Assembly: GCA_025352105.1 (NCBI GenBank)
Contig: JANXUB010000156.1
Span: 1-37,485 of the forward strand
Reading direction: 5' to 3'
Length of the DNA: 37,485 nt
From: Burkholderiales bacterium
GTDB lineage: Bacteria; Pseudomonadota; Gammaproteobacteria; Burkholderiales; Casimicrobiaceae
In this document: positions 17,325 through 26,096 of the stretch, piece after piece
How positions within the stretch are numbered: position 1 is the stretch's first letter
How the letters are laid out: the number at the start of each line of letters is the position of its first letter
The notes under the pieces: generated by a model
What the model was told of the DNA's origin: nothing
Database searches by the model: none
The model's input: only the letters and a program-made list of their open reading frames with translations
Position numbers and translations under genes: made by a program

Positions 17325-18106
17325 CGCGTGACGGTGTGCAGAGGCTGCTTTTGCCGCTAGGCGTGGCGCTGCTTCTCGTGGGCGTGTGGCAGTGGTGGGT
17401 GACGGCGTACGACATCCCGGCGTTCCTCGTCCCCAGTCCGCTGGTTGTTGCGCAAACACTCGTCAAAGACTGGTCTCTGCTCGGCGCGGCTTTGGCCGTG
17501 ACGCTCAAGGTGACCTTCCTCGCGCTCATCTGCTCCGTGTTGCTGGGGGTCGCGATCGCATTCGCTTTCGTGCAAAGCAAATGGATTGAAACGGCCTTCT
17601 TCCCCTACGCCGTGTTGCTGCAAGTTACGCCCATCGTGGCCATCGCGCCGCTCATCATTATCTGGGTGCAAAGCCCTACTGCATCGCTCGTGATTTGCGC
17701 CACGCTGGTCGCGTTATTCCCGATTATTGCCAACACCACGCTTGGTCTGCGTAGCGTCAATCGTGGCCTGCAAAGTCTGTTCAAAATGAATCGCGCAACG
17801 CGCTGGCAGACGCTCGTGCGCCTGCGTATTCCAAGCGCGCTGCCGTACTTTTTTGGCGGCCTGCGTATTTCGTCCGGTCTTGCCTTGATCGGGGCAGTCG
17901 TCGCGGAATTTGTTGTGGGAACGGGAGGTACCGGCACCGGCCTCGCCTATCAGATTTTGCAAGCCGGATACCAGCTCAACATCCCGCGAATGTTCGCCGC
18001 GCTGGTGTTGATCACGCTTACTGGCGTCGTGCTTTTCGCTCTTATGGGCGCTCTGTCCAAGTGGGCGCTGGGTAGTTGGCATGAGAGCGAAACCACCGTG
18101 AGTTGA
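17321..18106 (+). CDS. ABC transporter permease (SsuC/TauC type)
   Basis: A 261-aa inner-membrane permease with about six hydrophobic segments of the binding-protein-dependent transport family. The EAA-like loop that contacts the ATPase is around GLRSVNRGLQSLFKMNRATRWQTLVRLRIPSALPYFFGGLRI. Residues FLVPSPLVVAQTL near the N-terminus are usual for this subgroup. It is translationally coupled to the ATPase by a 4-bp overlap and completes a three-gene importer. The substrate is unknown. Confidence 0.92.
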   Translation: MTRDGVQRLLLPLGVALLLVGVWQWWVTAYDIPAFLVPSPLVVAQTLVKDWSLLGAALAVTLKVTFLALICSVLLGVAIAFAFVQSKWIETAFFPYAVLLQVTPIVAIAPLIIIWVQSPTASLVICATLVALFPIIANTTLGLRSVNRGLQSLFKMNRATRWQTLVRLRIPSALPYFFGGLRISSGLALIGAVVAEFVVGTGGTGTGLAYQILQAGYQLNIPRMFAALVLITLTGVVLFALMGALSKWALGSWHESETTVS

Positions 18107-18117
18107 TGCTATCGCGG

Positions 18118-18144
18118 GCAATATGATAATATTGCATGCAATAT
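18118..18144 (+). promoter_or_regulatory. Operator-like array over the PIN toxin start
   Basis: GCAATAT (18118-18124), ATATTGC (18129-18135) and GCAATAT (18138-18144) are three copies of one 7-mer in alternating orientation. The third overlaps the ATG at 18143. The A/T-rich dyads suit binding by the RHH antitoxin encoded downstream. The repeats are seen; the role in autoregulation is inferred. Confidence 0.55.
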
Positions 18145-18580
18145 GGTAGCAAGACTCGTCATCGACACCAATGTCATCGTAGCCGCGCTGCGTAGCGGCA
18201 GGGGGGCGTCGGCGGCGCTGATGCTGCATGTGGCTGAAAAGCGCGTGAAACCACTGTTGACCGTGGCGCTTGTGTTGGAAATTGAAAGCGTGCTGTGTCG
18301 TCCTGAACATCTCGCAGCGAGCGGACTCACGCCTGAGTTGGTGCAGGGTTTTGTTGATGAGCTGTGTGCGTTAGCGGAGCCGGTGCAGATTCACTTTGCG
18401 TGGCGACCGATGCTGCATGATGCCGCAGATGAGATGGTGCTGGAGGCGGCGGTGAACGGGCAGGCCGATGCGTTGGTGACGTTCAATACCAAGGATTTTT
18501 TGCCTGCTGCGCAGAGCTTCGGTGTTGAGGTGATCGCGCCGATTACCGCGCTACGTGTTTTTGATTTGATGGATCGTTGA
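18143..18580 (+). CDS. PIN-domain toxin-like ribonuclease (VapC-type, COG1569-like)
   Basis: A 145-aa PIN-domain protein. The acidic metal-binding set is visible: D8 in VIDTNVIVAALRS, E46 in LVLEIESVL, D96 in HDAADEMVLEAA, and a later D118 in TFNTKDF. Members of this group are putative toxin components of type II toxin-antitoxin systems that cleave RNA. The next gene, 22 bp downstream, encodes an RHH protein suited to be the antitoxin. The order toxin-then-antitoxin is the reverse of most vapBC pairs. An operator-like repeat covers the start codon. Confidence 0.85.
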   Translation: MVARLVIDTNVIVAALRSGRGASAALMLHVAEKRVKPLLTVALVLEIESVLCRPEHLAASGLTPELVQGFVDELCALAEPVQIHFAWRPMLHDAADEMVLEAAVNGQADALVTFNTKDFLPAAQSFGVEVIAPITALRVFDLMDR

Positions 18581-18602
18581 TTGAGCTTGAAGGGAAATCA
18601 TC

Positions 18603-18947
18603 ATGAGTAACTTTGCACTTCGCCTGCCCGACTCGCTGTTCGAGCGCGCGCGCATTCTGGCCGAGCGCGATAACTGCTCGCTCAATCAATTGTTCGCCGT
18701 CGCCATCGCCGAAAAAATCGCGACGATTGACGCCGAGGCCTTCTTCGCTGAACGCACCGCGCGCGCCGCTGCGCAGCCGGGCGGCTTGATGCGCGCACTC
18801 AACGTCGCGTGGAAGCACAACGCCAAAACCGCGCCGATAGTGGGCGATGAAATGCCTGTGCGCGGCGTGCATACCGTTCAGGAAGAGCGGGCGAGCTATG
18901 TCGTCAAAAAAGTACCCGCAAAATCGCTCTCGAAACGCAAGGGTTGA
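18603..18947 (+). CDS. Ribbon-helix-helix (HicB/CopG-like) antitoxin
   Basis: A 114-aa protein whose first ~45 residues (FALRLPDSLFERARILAERDNCSLNQLFAVAIAEKI) fit the ribbon-helix-helix fold: beta strand, amphipathic helix, turn, helix. This matches the HicB-like/CopG antitoxin group. The rest is basic and probably flexible, ending in a Lys-rich tail, and could wrap the partner toxin. AAGGGAAA lies ahead of the ATG. It is probably co-transcribed with the PIN toxin and is the likely ligand of the GCAATAT operator array. Confidence 0.75.
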   Translation: MSNFALRLPDSLFERARILAERDNCSLNQLFAVAIAEKIATIDAEAFFAERTARAAAQPGGLMRALNVAWKHNAKTAPIVGDEMPVRGVHTVQEERASYVVKKVPAKSLSKRKG

Positions 18948-18967
18948 TCACGCGACGCAGCGTTCAT

Positions 18968-19474
18968 TCACGGTACATTGAGAAAGCCGCGACAACTCGC
19001 CGCGCCACATCGACAGGGCATCGGTGGCGCGTCGCTATCGTCGGCCCGCACGCGGTAGTCGAGCAGCAATTCTTCCCCGCAGGCAATCTCGCGAAGACTG
19101 ACAAAAAACACGCGACCGTCCGCGATGTCGACCACCAAGTTCGGCGCGCAACTGTGATTGATGAATTCCGCGCCGCTGCCGCCGACGGCACCATCAATCA
19201 GCCGCCCCGGCGCAACCCAGAACAAATACAGATAAGGCCGGTCGCGCCGCCGCTCAGCCTCGCGATAGCCGATGCGCTCGCCGGTGTACTCGATGACGCG
19301 AACATTCGCGGCAATCGCTTGCGCGGTAAACACGCCGAAGCGATGAATGGGGGACGGTTTTGCCTCAAGCTGGAACGCAGTCGACGCCGTATCGATTCGT
19401 GGTTCGGCGGGAGCACATTCCGACGGAGGTTGCCCGCGAGCAGCGACGGTACGATCTGGTTGGACATTAGTCAT
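18968..19474 (-). CDS. SET-domain protein (putative lysine methyltransferase)
   Basis: A 168-aa protein consisting almost entirely of a SET domain plus post-SET-like tail. Seen are RFGVFTAQAIAANVRVIEYTGERI (SET-N), GAEFINHSCAPNL (the SAM-binding NHS motif), and GEELLLDYR with the catalytic-site Tyr. The C-terminal CRCGAASCRG resembles a post-SET zinc-binding cysteine cluster. SET proteins methylate lysines. In bacteria they are uncommon, and their targets are mostly unknown outside pathogens. The start at 19474 has GGGAAG upstream. The frame stays open to 19741, but that extension is not conserved in character and covers an intergenic repeat. Monocistronic, convergent with the antitoxin gene. 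Confidence 0.85.
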   Translation of the reverse strand: MTNVQPDRTVAARGQPPSECAPAEPRIDTASTAFQLEAKPSPIHRFGVFTAQAIAANVRVIEYTGERIGYREAERRRDRPYLYLFWVAPGRLIDGAVGGSGAEFINHSCAPNLVVDIADGRVFFVSLREIACGEELLLDYRVRADDSDAPPMPCRCGAASCRGFLNVP

Positions 19475-19563
19475 CGAAAGCTTCCCGCTGATTGAGATAT
19501 CAGCGAATGTTGAGACGTATCGCGTACTCATTTTGCGCCGCTCACAAAAGCAAGTCAACACAT

Positions 19564-19630
19564 CAGCTTTTCGTTGAAACCGTTGTTTAGTAGGGGCTAA
19601 ATACGCAAATAGACTAATGTCGATTATTGT
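19564..19630 (-). repeat. Intergenic repeat, copy C of the ~66-bp family
   Basis: It runs from CAGCTTTTCGTTGAAACC through TAGGGGCTAAATAC to GCAAATAGACTAATGTCGAT. It shares its end blocks with copy B and its middle block with copy A. On the minus strand it lies 90-156 bp ahead of the SET-protein start, comparable to copy B ahead of the DUF3592 gene. Confidence 0.6.
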
Positions 19631-19685
19631 CATTATCAGGCTACGGCCCGCGTTAAATATTAACCGCAGGTAAAAGCTGCATGTC

Positions 19686-19714
19686 TTGATCGCGCCCCAG
19701 TTTGCCTGTAAACT
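19686..19714 (+). promoter_or_regulatory. Candidate sigma-70 promoter for serS
   Basis: TTGATC (four of six to TTGACA), a 17-bp spacer and TAAACT (four of six to TATAAT) lie about 190 bp ahead of the serS start. Spacing is ideal but both boxes are partial matches, so this is a candidate only. Confidence 0.3.
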
Positions 19715-19902
19715 TTGGTTATGATTTTGCAAATTATTCACTCACAAGCGCGCGCCATCGGCGGCGTTGGTCAGTGCGTTCATCAGGGCGCTTTCAGCCG
19801 CTCCTCCCGCTCCCGCTAGGCGGGACATTTCTTTTCCCCAGTTTTCTGTCGCGTGGCTTTTGCCAGCGCCTCTCTTTTTTCGCGTTCAATTTTTACGAGT
19901 AA

Positions 19903-21222
<1,320 letters not shown>

Positions 21223-21310
21223 CGCGTCCGTTGTGACGTAGTGACGTAGGGTGTGCACCAAAGTGCGCTCCAGTTTTCCGTCAGATCAACGCGTGCTCAG
21301 ATGCAGCGAT

Positions 21311-21332
21311 GGTGCGCATTTTGATGCGCACC
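21311..21332. repeat. Perfect 9-bp hairpin GGTGCGCAT-TTTG-ATGCGCACC
   Basis: A perfect inverted repeat with four-base loop between serS and the FAD oxidoreductase, with a partial echo (GGTGTGCACC) at about 21250. No T-run follows, so it is not a standard intrinsic terminator. It is probably a small dispersed palindrome or an operator. Confidence 0.6.
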
Positions 21333-21353
21333 CGACCTGGGTACGATAGCAAC

Positions 21354-22454
21354 ATGGATCAAATTGATAGCGCCGTCATCGGTGCAGGCGTCGTCGGCCT
21401 AGCGGTCGCGCGGGCGCTTGCGCTGCGCGGTCATGAGGTGCTGGTGCTCGAGGCGGCGGACGCGATTGGCACGGGCACCAGTTCGCGCAACAGCGAGGTG
21501 ATTCACGCAGGCATTTACTACGCGGCCGGATCGCTGAAGGCGCGGTTGTGTGTTGAGGGCAAGGCGCGCCTGTATGCCTACTGCGCGGAGCGCGGCATCG
21601 CGCATCGGCGCTGCGGCAAGTTGCTGGTCGCGACAAGCGCCGATCAGTTGCCGCAACTGCAAATGATTATCGACAAGGCGGCTGCCAACGGCGTGAACGA
21701 TCTCGTGTTGCTCACCCAATACGAAGCGCAGGGGATGGAGCCGCATCTCAACTGTATCGCTGCTGTGCATTCACCGAGCACAGGCATCATCGATAGCCAT
21801 GCGCTGATGCTGTCACTGCAAGGCGATCTCGAAAACGCGGGCGGCATGGTGGCGTTCAATACGTCAGTGGTGAGCGCGAAAGTCACGCCTGGCGGAATCG
21901 AACTCACGATGGCGGACGGCACGCAACTTTTGTGTAAGCGCATCGTGAACGCTGCCGGTTTGCATGCGCAGGCGCTCGCTCATCGCATCGAAGGGCTGGC
22001 CCCCGAGCATGTACCGCCCGCGTTCTTCGCGAAGGGCAATTACTTCACGTTGTCCGGTCGTTCGCCGTTCACTCGGCTCATTTATCCGGTTCCGCAGGCG
22101 GCGGGTTTGGGCGTGCATCTGACGATTGATATGGGCGGTCAGGCGAAGTTCGGACCTGATGTGGAGTGGGTGAATTCCCCCGACGAGTTGACCGTCGATC
22201 CCGCGCGCGGCGATGCGTTTTATGCCGAAGTGCGCAAGTATTGGCCCGAGTTGCCAGACGGTGCGCTGCAGGCGGGGTACGCGGGGATTCGACCAAAGAT
22301 TCAAAGCCCGACCGAGCCTGCGCGGGATTTTTTGATTCAGGGACCGCAGGATCATGGGGTGCCGGGGTTGGTAAATCTGTTCGGGATTGAATCGCCGGGG
22401 TTGACCAGCTCTTTGGCGTTGGCGGAGTTTGTTGCCGGCAAGTTTGATATTTGA
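21354..22454 (+). CDS. FAD-dependent oxidoreductase, DAO family (L-2-hydroxyglutarate oxidase-like)
   Basis: A 366-aa flavoprotein of the DAO superfamily. The dinucleotide-binding [24 protein letters not shown] lies right at the N-terminus. [28 protein letters not shown] is highly characteristic of the LhgO/L2HGDH branch. A C-terminal [10 protein letters not shown] and [20 protein letters not shown] complete the FAD site. Likely substrates are L-2-hydroxyglutarate or a related 2-hydroxy acid. The ATG at 21354 is chosen because the Rossmann strand begins six residues later; an upstream in-frame start at 21309 lies in the hairpin region. Monocistronic. Confidence 0.87.
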   Translation: MDQIDSAVIGAGVVGLAVARALALRGHEVLVLEAADAIGTGTSSRNSEVIHAGIYYAAGSLKARLCVEGKARLYAYCAERGIAHRRCGKLLVATSADQLPQLQMIIDKAAANGVNDLVLLTQYEAQGMEPHLNCIAAVHSPSTGIIDSHALMLSLQGDLENAGGMVAFNTSVVSAKVTPGGIELTMADGTQLLCKRIVNAAGLHAQALAHRIEGLAPEHVPPAFFAKGNYFTLSGRSPFTRLIYPVPQAAGLGVHLTIDMGGQAKFGPDVEWVNSPDELTVDPARGDAFYAEVRKYWPELPDGALQAGYAGIRPKIQSPTEPARDFLIQGPQDHGVPGLVNLFGIESPGLTSSLALAEFVAGKFDI

Positions 22455-22471
22455 GGCGAGCGGTTTGGAGC

Positions 22472-22580
22472 CCCTCGCCCTTGAGGGCGAGGGTGATGGC
22501 GGCGCGGAGATTCACCGTTACTGCCCATTTCGCCGTCCCCCTCTCCCCCAGCCGCTCCCCCACCGAGGGGGAGGGGAGCT
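22472..22580. repeat. Two REP-like palindromes between oxidoreductase and methyltransferase genes
   Basis: CCCTCGCCC-TTGA-GGGCGAGGG (22472-22493) is a perfect 9-bp hairpin 18 bp after the oxidoreductase stop. A second element at 22538-22580 has CCCCCTCTCCCCC and CTCCCCC-ACCGA-GGGGGAG. Both belong to the REP-like family seen elsewhere in the window. Confidence 0.75.
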
Positions 22581-22604
22581 AAACCTTCGTGTAGAGTCAG
22601 CCTC

Positions 22605-23483
22605 ATGCAAAAAAAGAAACCACAACCCGCCGCCAGTGCCCCCACTGCGATGCCAGAAATCCGCGCCGGTCAGTCCGTCGAACTGCTGAAAGCGCTTCAC
22701 ATCCTGACCGTCGACGGCAAGATGAATCAGGATTCGCGGCGCAAGCTGAAGCAGGTTTATCACCTCGTTCAATTTATCGAGCCGCTCCTGGCGCAAGTGC
22801 TCGCTGAGCGCGGCGGCGTGACGCTGGTTGACCACGGCGCGGGCAAGTCGTATCTGGGTTTCATCCTATACGACCTGTTTTTCAAAGCCATTGCCGTACA
22901 GTACCTGGCGAACAAAGTGTGGGGCATTGAGACGCGTGCGCCGCTGGTAGCAGGCGCGATCAAACTGGCCGAGCAGCTTGGCTTTTCGCAGATGGCCTTT
23001 CTCAACGAATCCGTCGCCGATGCGATCCGAACGGAAAAATTGCCCGCGCAGATTGACGTCGTCACCGCTCTGCACGCCTGCGATACCGCCACCGATGACG
23101 CACTCCGCTTCGGCCTCGAAAAGAAAGCTAAATTCATCGTGCTCGTGCCCTGTTGTCAGGCCGAAGTCGCCGCTCATTTGCGCAATGAAAAAGGTGAAAC
23201 TACTGCGAGCAAGAGCATCAGCGAACTCTGGCGTCACCCGATCCACACACGCGAATTCGGCAGCCAGATTACCAATGTGCTGCGCTGCCTGCTGCTGGAA
23301 GCGAACGGCTACAAAGTCACGGTGACCGAGTTGGTCGGCTGGGAGCATTCGATGAAGAACGAGCTGATCATCGCGCAGTTCAAAAACCTACCCCGCAAAG
23401 CGGCGACCGAGCGGCTGCAACAGGTGCTCGTTACGTTTGGCCTGGACGGTATGCGAGATCGCTTCGCCGCGCCTGTCGCGTGA
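22605..23483 (+). CDS. SAM-dependent methyltransferase (Methyltransf_32 type)
   Basis: A 292-aa methyltransferase-fold protein. Motif I is VTLVDHGAGKSYLGFILYDLF, with KVWGIETRAPLVAGA as motif II. ALHACDTATDDALRFGL and IVLVPCCQAE are the typical Methyltransf_32 stretches, shared with METTL25/GSTCD-like proteins. The substrate is unknown; RNA is possible because the PCCQ region is common to these proteins. The N-terminus is Lys/Pro/Ala rich. A diverged second copy of its last ~55 codons lies at 26093-26260, so the region downstream has been rearranged. A REP-like element ends about 25 bp before the start. Confidence 0.85.
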   Translation: MQKKKPQPAASAPTAMPEIRAGQSVELLKALHILTVDGKMNQDSRRKLKQVYHLVQFIEPLLAQVLAERGGVTLVDHGAGKSYLGFILYDLFFKAIAVQYLANKVWGIETRAPLVAGAIKLAEQLGFSQMAFLNESVADAIRTEKLPAQIDVVTALHACDTATDDALRFGLEKKAKFIVLVPCCQAEVAAHLRNEKGETTASKSISELWRHPIHTREFGSQITNVLRCLLLEANGYKVTVTELVGWEHSMKNELIIAQFKNLPRKAATERLQQVLVTFGLDGMRDRFAAPVA

Positions 23484-23670
23484 AAGTCAGCGACACTTTG
23501 GCAGCCGGACTTTGTAGATGGCAACTGTGAGCGGTGACCGAATTTCCGCGCGATTGCAAACCCACTCGTGTACTACATTTCACCGACGCGAGGAGCCGTA
23601 TTGCTGACATCGTGCGCCGGACAGCATTTGTTGATAGCCCATCGTGGTCACGCCGGAATGAGACGCGTCA

Positions 23671-24324
23671 TCAAAGTAAGTGCCCAGTCTTTACCCAGAT
23701 CAGACACCCCGCCTCCGAGAACGGTTGATGTGAGCTCATGTGCGGGCTTCGGATCCACGTGCCGCTTGGATAGTCTCCGCGCTCGTCCTGAAAAGTGCCT
23801 TGCAAGACCAAGATTTCTTCGCCACCAAAGTGTTGGTGTTTGTTGAAGAACGTACCGGGCCCCCAACGCACGAAAGCCGCCTGTGCTGAGCCAAACTGGC
23901 TCAATGAAAGGACGTTCAGGCCGCGTACCATGCCTGGATGCCATCGCCAATCTACCGGACGCATTACCACCCGTTCCAGATCACGTGGGTCAAGCTGACG
24001 CAGCTTGACGAATAGCGTGCATCCGGTTTCACTCATCGGGGAATGAACTGAGCCCGAGGGATTCTTGATATAAGTGCCCGCAGGATAGATGCCGTGCTCG
24101 TCAGCGAACTCCCCGTCAAGCACCAGAATTTCCTCGCCCTGTGGATGCACGTGCGGTGGAAATGCCGCTCCCGGCTCGTACCGGACGATACTGGTGGCAC
24201 GAGCATCTTCGCCACCGTCGCGTGCAAGCAAACACCGCAAGACACCTGACACGGGACTGGGCTGCCAGGGCAGCTCAGTCGAGCGAATGACGACGCGCTG
24301 GGACAGATCATCGTTTAGCTTCAA
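23671..24324 (-). CDS. Double-cupin protein (ChrR-like cupin domains)
   Basis: A 217-aa protein of two tandem ChrR-like cupin domains. The first has PGAAFPPHVHPQGEEILVLDGEFADEHG, then YPAGTYIKNPSGSVHSP. The second has PGTFFNKHQHFGGEEILVLQGTFQDERG, then YPSGTWIRSPHMSSHQP. Each shows the HxH...E...H metal-ligand pattern. ChrR-type cupins occur in anti-sigma factors that sense singlet oxygen, but the N-terminal sigma-binding zinc domain is missing here, so it is more likely an enzyme or metal-binding sensor. The start is TTG with TGA just upstream and an AGGA that sits too close. Last gene of a three-gene minus-strand run. Confidence 0.8.
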   Translation of the reverse strand: MKLNDDLSQRVVIRSTELPWQPSPVSGVLRCLLARDGGEDARATSIVRYEPGAAFPPHVHPQGEEILVLDGEFADEHGIYPAGTYIKNPSGSVHSPMSETGCTLFVKLRQLDPRDLERVVMRPVDWRWHPGMVRGLNVLSLSQFGSAQAAFVRWGPGTFFNKHQHFGGEEILVLQGTFQDERGDYPSGTWIRSPHMSSHQPFSEAGCLIWVKTGHLL

Positions 24325-24336
24325 GGTCCTTGTCCG

Positions 24337-24711
24337 TCAGTCAGCTGAATAGATACGGACTTCGGGGTTGGCCTTCAGCAACGGCTTGAGGCTGACCACA
24401 ACGTCCTGTGTAAATATATCGCTGCTCAAATACGCCTCGGCTTGCCTGCGTGTGGAGAAGCCGTGCAGCACCTGAACGTCGTCGTCGCGGACGAGCAACT
24501 CCTTTGACGTTGCTCCCGGAACTTTGGTGAGGAACGGCATTTTGTACTTCGCGTAGACCGCCCCGGCCGCAGCGCGATCCTGTGGGTCGACCTTGAGTGT
24601 GATTTCGAGGTAGGCCTTTTCTGCAAAGACAAAACTCGGAACTGTGAGGGCAGACGCAATGAGCACGGAAGAAAGGGTTCTTCCGATAGAGCGTTGGAAA
24701 GTCGGGTTCAT
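24337..24711 (-). CDS. Exported small protein, paralogue of the next gene
   Basis: A 124-aa protein with a Sec signal peptide (SSVLIASALTVPSFVFA, cleavage around residue 30) and a ~94-aa mature domain. The mature part is rich in alternating strands and helices (AYLEITLKVDPQDRAAAGAVYAKYK) and shares KELLVRDDDVQVLHGF with the neighbouring protein. Its size and pattern suggest a dimeric alpha/beta-barrel (ABM-like) fold, but no catalytic residues are recognisable. GGAG precedes the ATG. It appears to be a duplicate of the cytoplasmic gene at 24754 that has gained an export signal. Co-directional with the cupin gene. Function unknown. Confidence 0.7.
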   Translation of the reverse strand: MNPTFQRSIGRTLSSVLIASALTVPSFVFAEKAYLEITLKVDPQDRAAAGAVYAKYKMPFLTKVPGATSKELLVRDDDVQVLHGFSTRRQAEAYLSSDIFTQDVVVSLKPLLKANPEVRIYSAD

Positions 24712-24753
24712 AAGGTTCTCCAGGTGGAATAAGTGAGGGCAGTTTGGGATGGA

Positions 24754-25035
24754 TCAGGCGGTGGCGTAGATGCGAATGTCAGGAGCGTTTTGCAGCAGCG
24801 GTTTCAGTGCGATGACTACGTCCTGGTTGAAGACAGCGCTGTCGAGGTAGGCTTTGGCGTTCTCGACCGAGTCAAAGCCGTGCAACACCTGAACGTCTTC
24901 ATCCCGGACCAGGAGCTCTTTGGATCGCGCTCCTTTGGCCTGAGCCAGGAACGGTGCCCTATAAAGGGAATAGATTGCAGCGGCTGCCGGGCGATCTTCC
25001 GGCAATACGGTCAGGCTGATTTGTAAATAAACCAT
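24754..25035 (-). CDS. Small ABM-like protein, cytoplasmic paralogue
   Basis: A 93-aa protein starting MVYLQISLTVLPEDRPAAAAIYSLYR and containing KELLVRDEDVQVLHGF. It aligns along its whole length with the mature part of the protein encoded at 24337-24711 but has no signal peptide. ATG 25035 is supported by AAGGA upstream; an in-frame start at 25083 would add 16 residues. It is first in a likely operon with the exported paralogue and the double cupin, divergent from a LysR gene that probably controls it. Function unknown; ABM-like fold by pattern only. Confidence 0.7.
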   Translation of the reverse strand: MVYLQISLTVLPEDRPAAAAIYSLYRAPFLAQAKGARSKELLVRDEDVQVLHGFDSVENAKAYLDSAVFNQDVVIALKPLLQNAPDIRIYATA

Positions 25036-25133
25036 GGTTGTTTTCCTTGAGGTTTGCGCCAGCTGGATGCCGACAGGTATCAATGCTAGGTAGACTTGCG
25101 CTCATAGGGAAATTGTCTTTTCACATGCTATTC

Positions 25134-25157
25134 ATTCAATAAGACTATAAATTGAAA
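25134..25157. promoter_or_regulatory. LysR-type operator candidate
   Basis: TTCAAT (25135-25140), ten bases, ATTGAA (25151-25156) is an interrupted dyad in the 122-bp divergent region, ending two bases before the LysR ATG. Spacing and A/T content suit a LysR-type regulator controlling itself and the divergent cupin operon. Confidence 0.5.
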
Positions 25158-26096
25158 ATGAATCTCAGCCAACTTCGATTTGCGAGCGCCGTTGCCGCCG
25201 AGGGTTCGTTCACTGCGGCCGCATCGCTCTGCTGCGTGACTCAGCCAACACTGTCGAACGGTATCGCGCAACTGGAGGATGAATTGGGGGAGCGCTTGTT
25301 CGTTCGCACCACACGCACCGTCGCGCTGACGCCGTTCGGTGTTCATCTCCTGCCCTACATCAATGAGGTGCTCGCTGCGCAGTCCAGCCTCGTTCATCAG
25401 GCTCAGTCTTTCCTGAAACCCGACAAGCGTTTGATTCGCATCGGCACATCACCGCTCATCAACGCGAACCTGTTGGGCGTGATGATTGAGCCATTTCGAC
25501 GACATCACCCAAACGTTGATGTGGTGTTGCGCGAGATGAACATAGCGGATCTATATCGCATGCTCGATGACGGCCTGCTGGATTTTGTTTTCGGCGTCAC
25601 CAGCGCGCACAAAAGTGCGTGGGTCGCGACGTTCTTGTACGAGGAGCCCTTGCTGTTCGTCCCCCGAGCCGCGGAGCGATCCAACGCCACGCGTCCGCGC
25701 TCGGTTCAACTGAAAGACATTGCGGACGAAACCTACGTCATGGTGCCCGACGCCTGTGGACTGTCGCGCGCGACCCGTGCACTGTTTCGCAGCCAGCGCC
25801 GTAAGCTCCTCGAATACTCTGGACAGGCAATGAGCTATCAGGTGCTGGAAGAGTGGGCCGCGCTGGGTATCGGCTCGGCGATACTGCCCAAATCGAAGGT
25901 GTCACCTGGAAGAAACACGTCATTGCCGATCATCGACAAAGCGGGCATTGAGGTCACGATCAGCTTTGAAGCGGTCTGGTCGCGCACAGGCATTCAGCCA
26001 CCGCAGCTGCTGGATTTTGCTAACCATCTTCGAAAGGTGGTTCCGGGAATCGTTGGAGGGCTGGAGTCAGGCACGATGCGACGGACTAAGAAGTGA
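25158..26096 (+). CDS. LysR-family transcriptional regulator
   Basis: A 312-aa LysR-type regulator. The winged helix-turn-helix is MNLSQLRFASAVAAEGSFTAAA, then LCCVTQPTLSNGIAQLEDELGERLFVRTTRTVALTPFG. A linker helix and a two-lobed effector domain follow, starting at LIRIGTSPLINANLLG. The ATG at 25158 is used instead of the TTG two codons earlier. Divergent from the small paralogues and cupin genes, which it probably regulates; the inducer is unknown. Its stop codon sits inside the region of homology to the methyltransferase 3' end, so the block joins the duplicated sequence exactly here. Confidence 0.9.
   Translation: MNLSQLRFASAVAAEGSFTAAASLCCVTQPTLSNGIAQLEDELGERLFVRTTRTVALTPFGVHLLPYINEVLAAQSSLVHQAQSFLKPDKRLIRIGTSPLINANLLGVMIEPFRRHHPNVDVVLREMNIADLYRMLDDGLLDFVFGVTSAHKSAWVATFLYEEPLLFVPRAAERSNATRPRSVQLKDIADETYVMVPDACGLSRATRALFRSQRRKLLEYSGQAMSYQVLEEWAALGIGSAILPKSKVSPGRNTSLPIIDKAGIEVTISFEAVWSRTGIQPPQLLDFANHLRKVVPGIVGGLESGTMRRTKK

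Noticed and set aside
19702-19902. Small open frame before serS
   Set aside because: It runs through the hairpin and T-rich leader, has no SD and its sequence resembles no family. It is more likely untranslated leader.
23534-23846. Short open frames between the methyltransferase and cupin genes
   Set aside because: No SD and no recognisable motif; they partly overlap the cupin gene on the other strand.
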